Shown here: piece after piece, positions 62,985-64,000 of the stretch | Position numbering within the stretch: the first letter of the stretch is position 1 | Layout: each line of letters begins with the position of its first letter | Origin: Lacticaseibacillus kribbianus | Lineage (GTDB): Bacteria; Bacillota; Bacilli; Lactobacillales; Lactobacillaceae | Length of the DNA: 64,000 nt | Direction of reading: 5' to 3' | NCBI RefSeq assembly: GCF_020180945.1 | Contig: NZ_JAIPUL010000001.1 | Span: forward strand, 1,364,001-1,428,000 | Translations under genes and position numbers: made by a program | Notes under the pieces: generated by a model | What the model was told of the DNA's origin: nothing | Databases searched by the model: none | Seen by the model: the letters and a program-made list of their open reading frames with translations, nothing else

Positions 62985-63029
62985 TTGATGGCGCGGCCAT
63001 GTTGAAACTGCCCCGACCGCGCCCATCAA
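62985..63029 (-). promoter_or_regulatory. csp leader hairpin, possible thermosensor
   Basis: TTGATGGCGCGG and CCGCGCCCATCAA pair over about 12 bp with one bulge in the csp 5' untranslated region. There is no T-run, so it is not a terminator. Confidence 0.5.
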
Positions 63030-63042
63030 AAAGCACTCCTGA

Positions 63043-63071
63043 ATTCTAACACCATCGGCAAATCCCTTCAA
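63043..63071 (-). promoter_or_regulatory. csp promoter
   Basis: Minus-strand TTGAAG (63071-63066), 17-bp spacer, TAGAAT (63048-63043), about 100 bp before the start codon. Confidence 0.72.
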
Positions 63072-63250
63072 GTTTGGGGCCTTCGTATCAAATTTTTAAT
63101 ATTTGGCGTGCGGTTTCGGCCCAATTCCAGATACTATGTGTCCATGTGCGGCGCGAGCGGCAGAATGGTGGCGTTTTTATTTTTGATTGGTGAGTGCTAG
63201 CATTTCCCCGCCAAATCAGCTACGATTAAAGCAATCAAGGGGGGCTCGTC

Positions 63251-63880
63251 ATGAAGAGAATCGCAATCCTACTCGCCAGTCTGTTCGTTCTGGTGGGCTG
63301 TTCCGCCAGGGTGTTCGACCAAAAGGCGCAGATGAAAGACGCCACGCAGACCATCCTGACGCAGGTCGCCACGGAGAACAAGGCGCTCGACACGATGACG
63401 GACACCGCCACGGCATTCCCCTCCACCTTCCAAAAGGCGTACGCGGCCAACCCGGCCCGCGACTTCAAGAGCACCGGCAGCGTCGCCAAGCTGATCGCCA
63501 AGCGCGAGGCCGCGTACCAGAAGCTCGAGACGGCGCAAAAGGCCATCGAGGACGCGACCACGGTGCTGATCAAGGCCCGCACGCAGACCAACGCGAACCT
63601 GCCCGCGGCGGCCTTGACCGACGCGCTGAACGGGCTGAAGCTGGCCAAGCTCGACCACAAGACCTACGATGCCTACTACAAGGAGCTGGCCGAGGCGGAA
63701 AGCGTGTTTTTCAAGGATGTGTCGGAGGCCGACAGCCAAGACGACATCGACACGGCGCTGACGCGGCTCAACCAGTTCGACAGCACCCTGGCGCAGCAGG
63801 CCGAAATCGTCACGGCCAACCTGCAGACGGTGACGGTGCAGGCCCAGGCGCTGGCCAAGGCCATCGCCAAGATGGACTGA
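63251..63880 (+). CDS. YkyA-like lipoprotein
   Basis: The 209-residue exported protein has a signal peptide with lipobox LFVLVGCSA (cysteine near residue 17), then a long helical, coiled-coil-rich domain (YQKLETAQKAIEDATTVL, ALTRLNQFDSTLAQQAEIVTANLQ) as in the YkyA family of Gram-positive cell-wall-binding lipoproteins. AAGGGGGG lies upstream. It is followed by a terminator. Precise role unknown. Confidence 0.85.
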   Translation: MKRIAILLASLFVLVGCSARVFDQKAQMKDATQTILTQVATENKALDTMTDTATAFPSTFQKAYAANPARDFKSTGSVAKLIAKREAAYQKLETAQKAIEDATTVLIKARTQTNANLPAAALTDALNGLKLAKLDHKTYDAYYKELAEAESVFFKDVSEADSQDDIDTALTRLNQFDSTLAQQAEIVTANLQTVTVQAQALAKAIAKMD

Positions 63881-63963
63881 CGCCACCGACCAACCAGCGC
63901 CCCGCTGACACGCGGCGCGTTCGGCCCGGTTGCCACCCGCGCCCAAACATTGAATTCACCACC

Positions 63964-63994
63964 GCCCCACGCTTGAATGCGCGGGGCTTTTTTG
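63964..63994 (+). terminator. Rho-independent terminator
   Basis: GCCCCACGC / GCGCGGGGC stem (one mismatch) followed by TTTTTTT, 84 bp after the lipoprotein gene. Confidence 0.75.
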
Positions 63995-64000
63995 TTAGAG

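Overview
The window looks like a chromosome segment from a high-GC member of the Lactobacillaceae. Core genes are strongly GC-rich with G/C third positions and have clear AGGAGG-type ribosome binding sites, and the protein families fit lactobacilli: a BceRS-like two-component system with its ABC transporter, DHA2 efflux pumps, GlsB/YeaQ proteins, a YkyA-like lipoprotein, and IS30 and IS1380 elements. A Lacticaseibacillus-like lineage is my best guess; the genus is an inference.

Layout. (1) About 1-9.72 kb: an AT-richer island, all on the minus strand, with a type I restriction-modification operon hsdM-hsdS-hsdR followed by an SF1 (RecD/UvrD-like) helicase that runs off the left edge. hsdR is broken by an IS30-family element flanked by a 14-bp duplication. 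Removing the IS and one copy restores a single 1049-codon frame. (2) About 10-37.2 kb: GC-rich chromosome dense in transport, redox and regulatory genes. It holds a MerR regulator with a dehydrogenase, a BceRS/BceAB-like module whose permease lacks the usual large extracellular domain, an oxidoreductase cluster (AKR, LysR, acetyltransferase, NmrA-like proteins, two zinc ADHs of which one is frameshifted, a flavodoxin), three DHA2 efflux pumps, two TetR regulators, and a second two-component system with membrane and stress proteins. Several control circuits can be read directly: three promoters with 19-bp spacers for one MerR, paired TetR operators (one promoter apparently leaderless), two arrays of 11-bp direct repeats for the second response regulator, and a structured leader with an intrinsic terminator ahead of an efflux pump.

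(3) About 37.4-57.29 kb: mobile DNA stacked at the 3' end of guaA. The inner island (about 39.14-57.29 kb) carries a tyrosine integrase, a DUF3173 protein, a MobT-type relaxase with an oriT-like sequence, an IS30 element, an IS110 remnant, an IS1380 element, GlsB, MscL and DUF1304 cargo, and a second type I RM locus. That locus has a silent half-hsdS cassette, a tyrosine recombinase, and an hsdS whose two halves contain an identical 466-bp repeat. The outer remnant (about 37.4-39.14 kb) carries a DUF4062 protein and ends in the same attachment arrangement, which suggests two successive insertions at guaA. (4) 57.28-64 kb: GC-rich chromosome with guaA, a small membrane protein, DUF2252, marR plus an NmrA-like gene, a cold-shock gene and a lipoprotein.

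The main functional themes are DNA-modification systems in different states (one silenced by an IS, one built for shuffling) and redox/efflux genes under small local regulators. I saw no tRNA, rRNA or CRISPR array.
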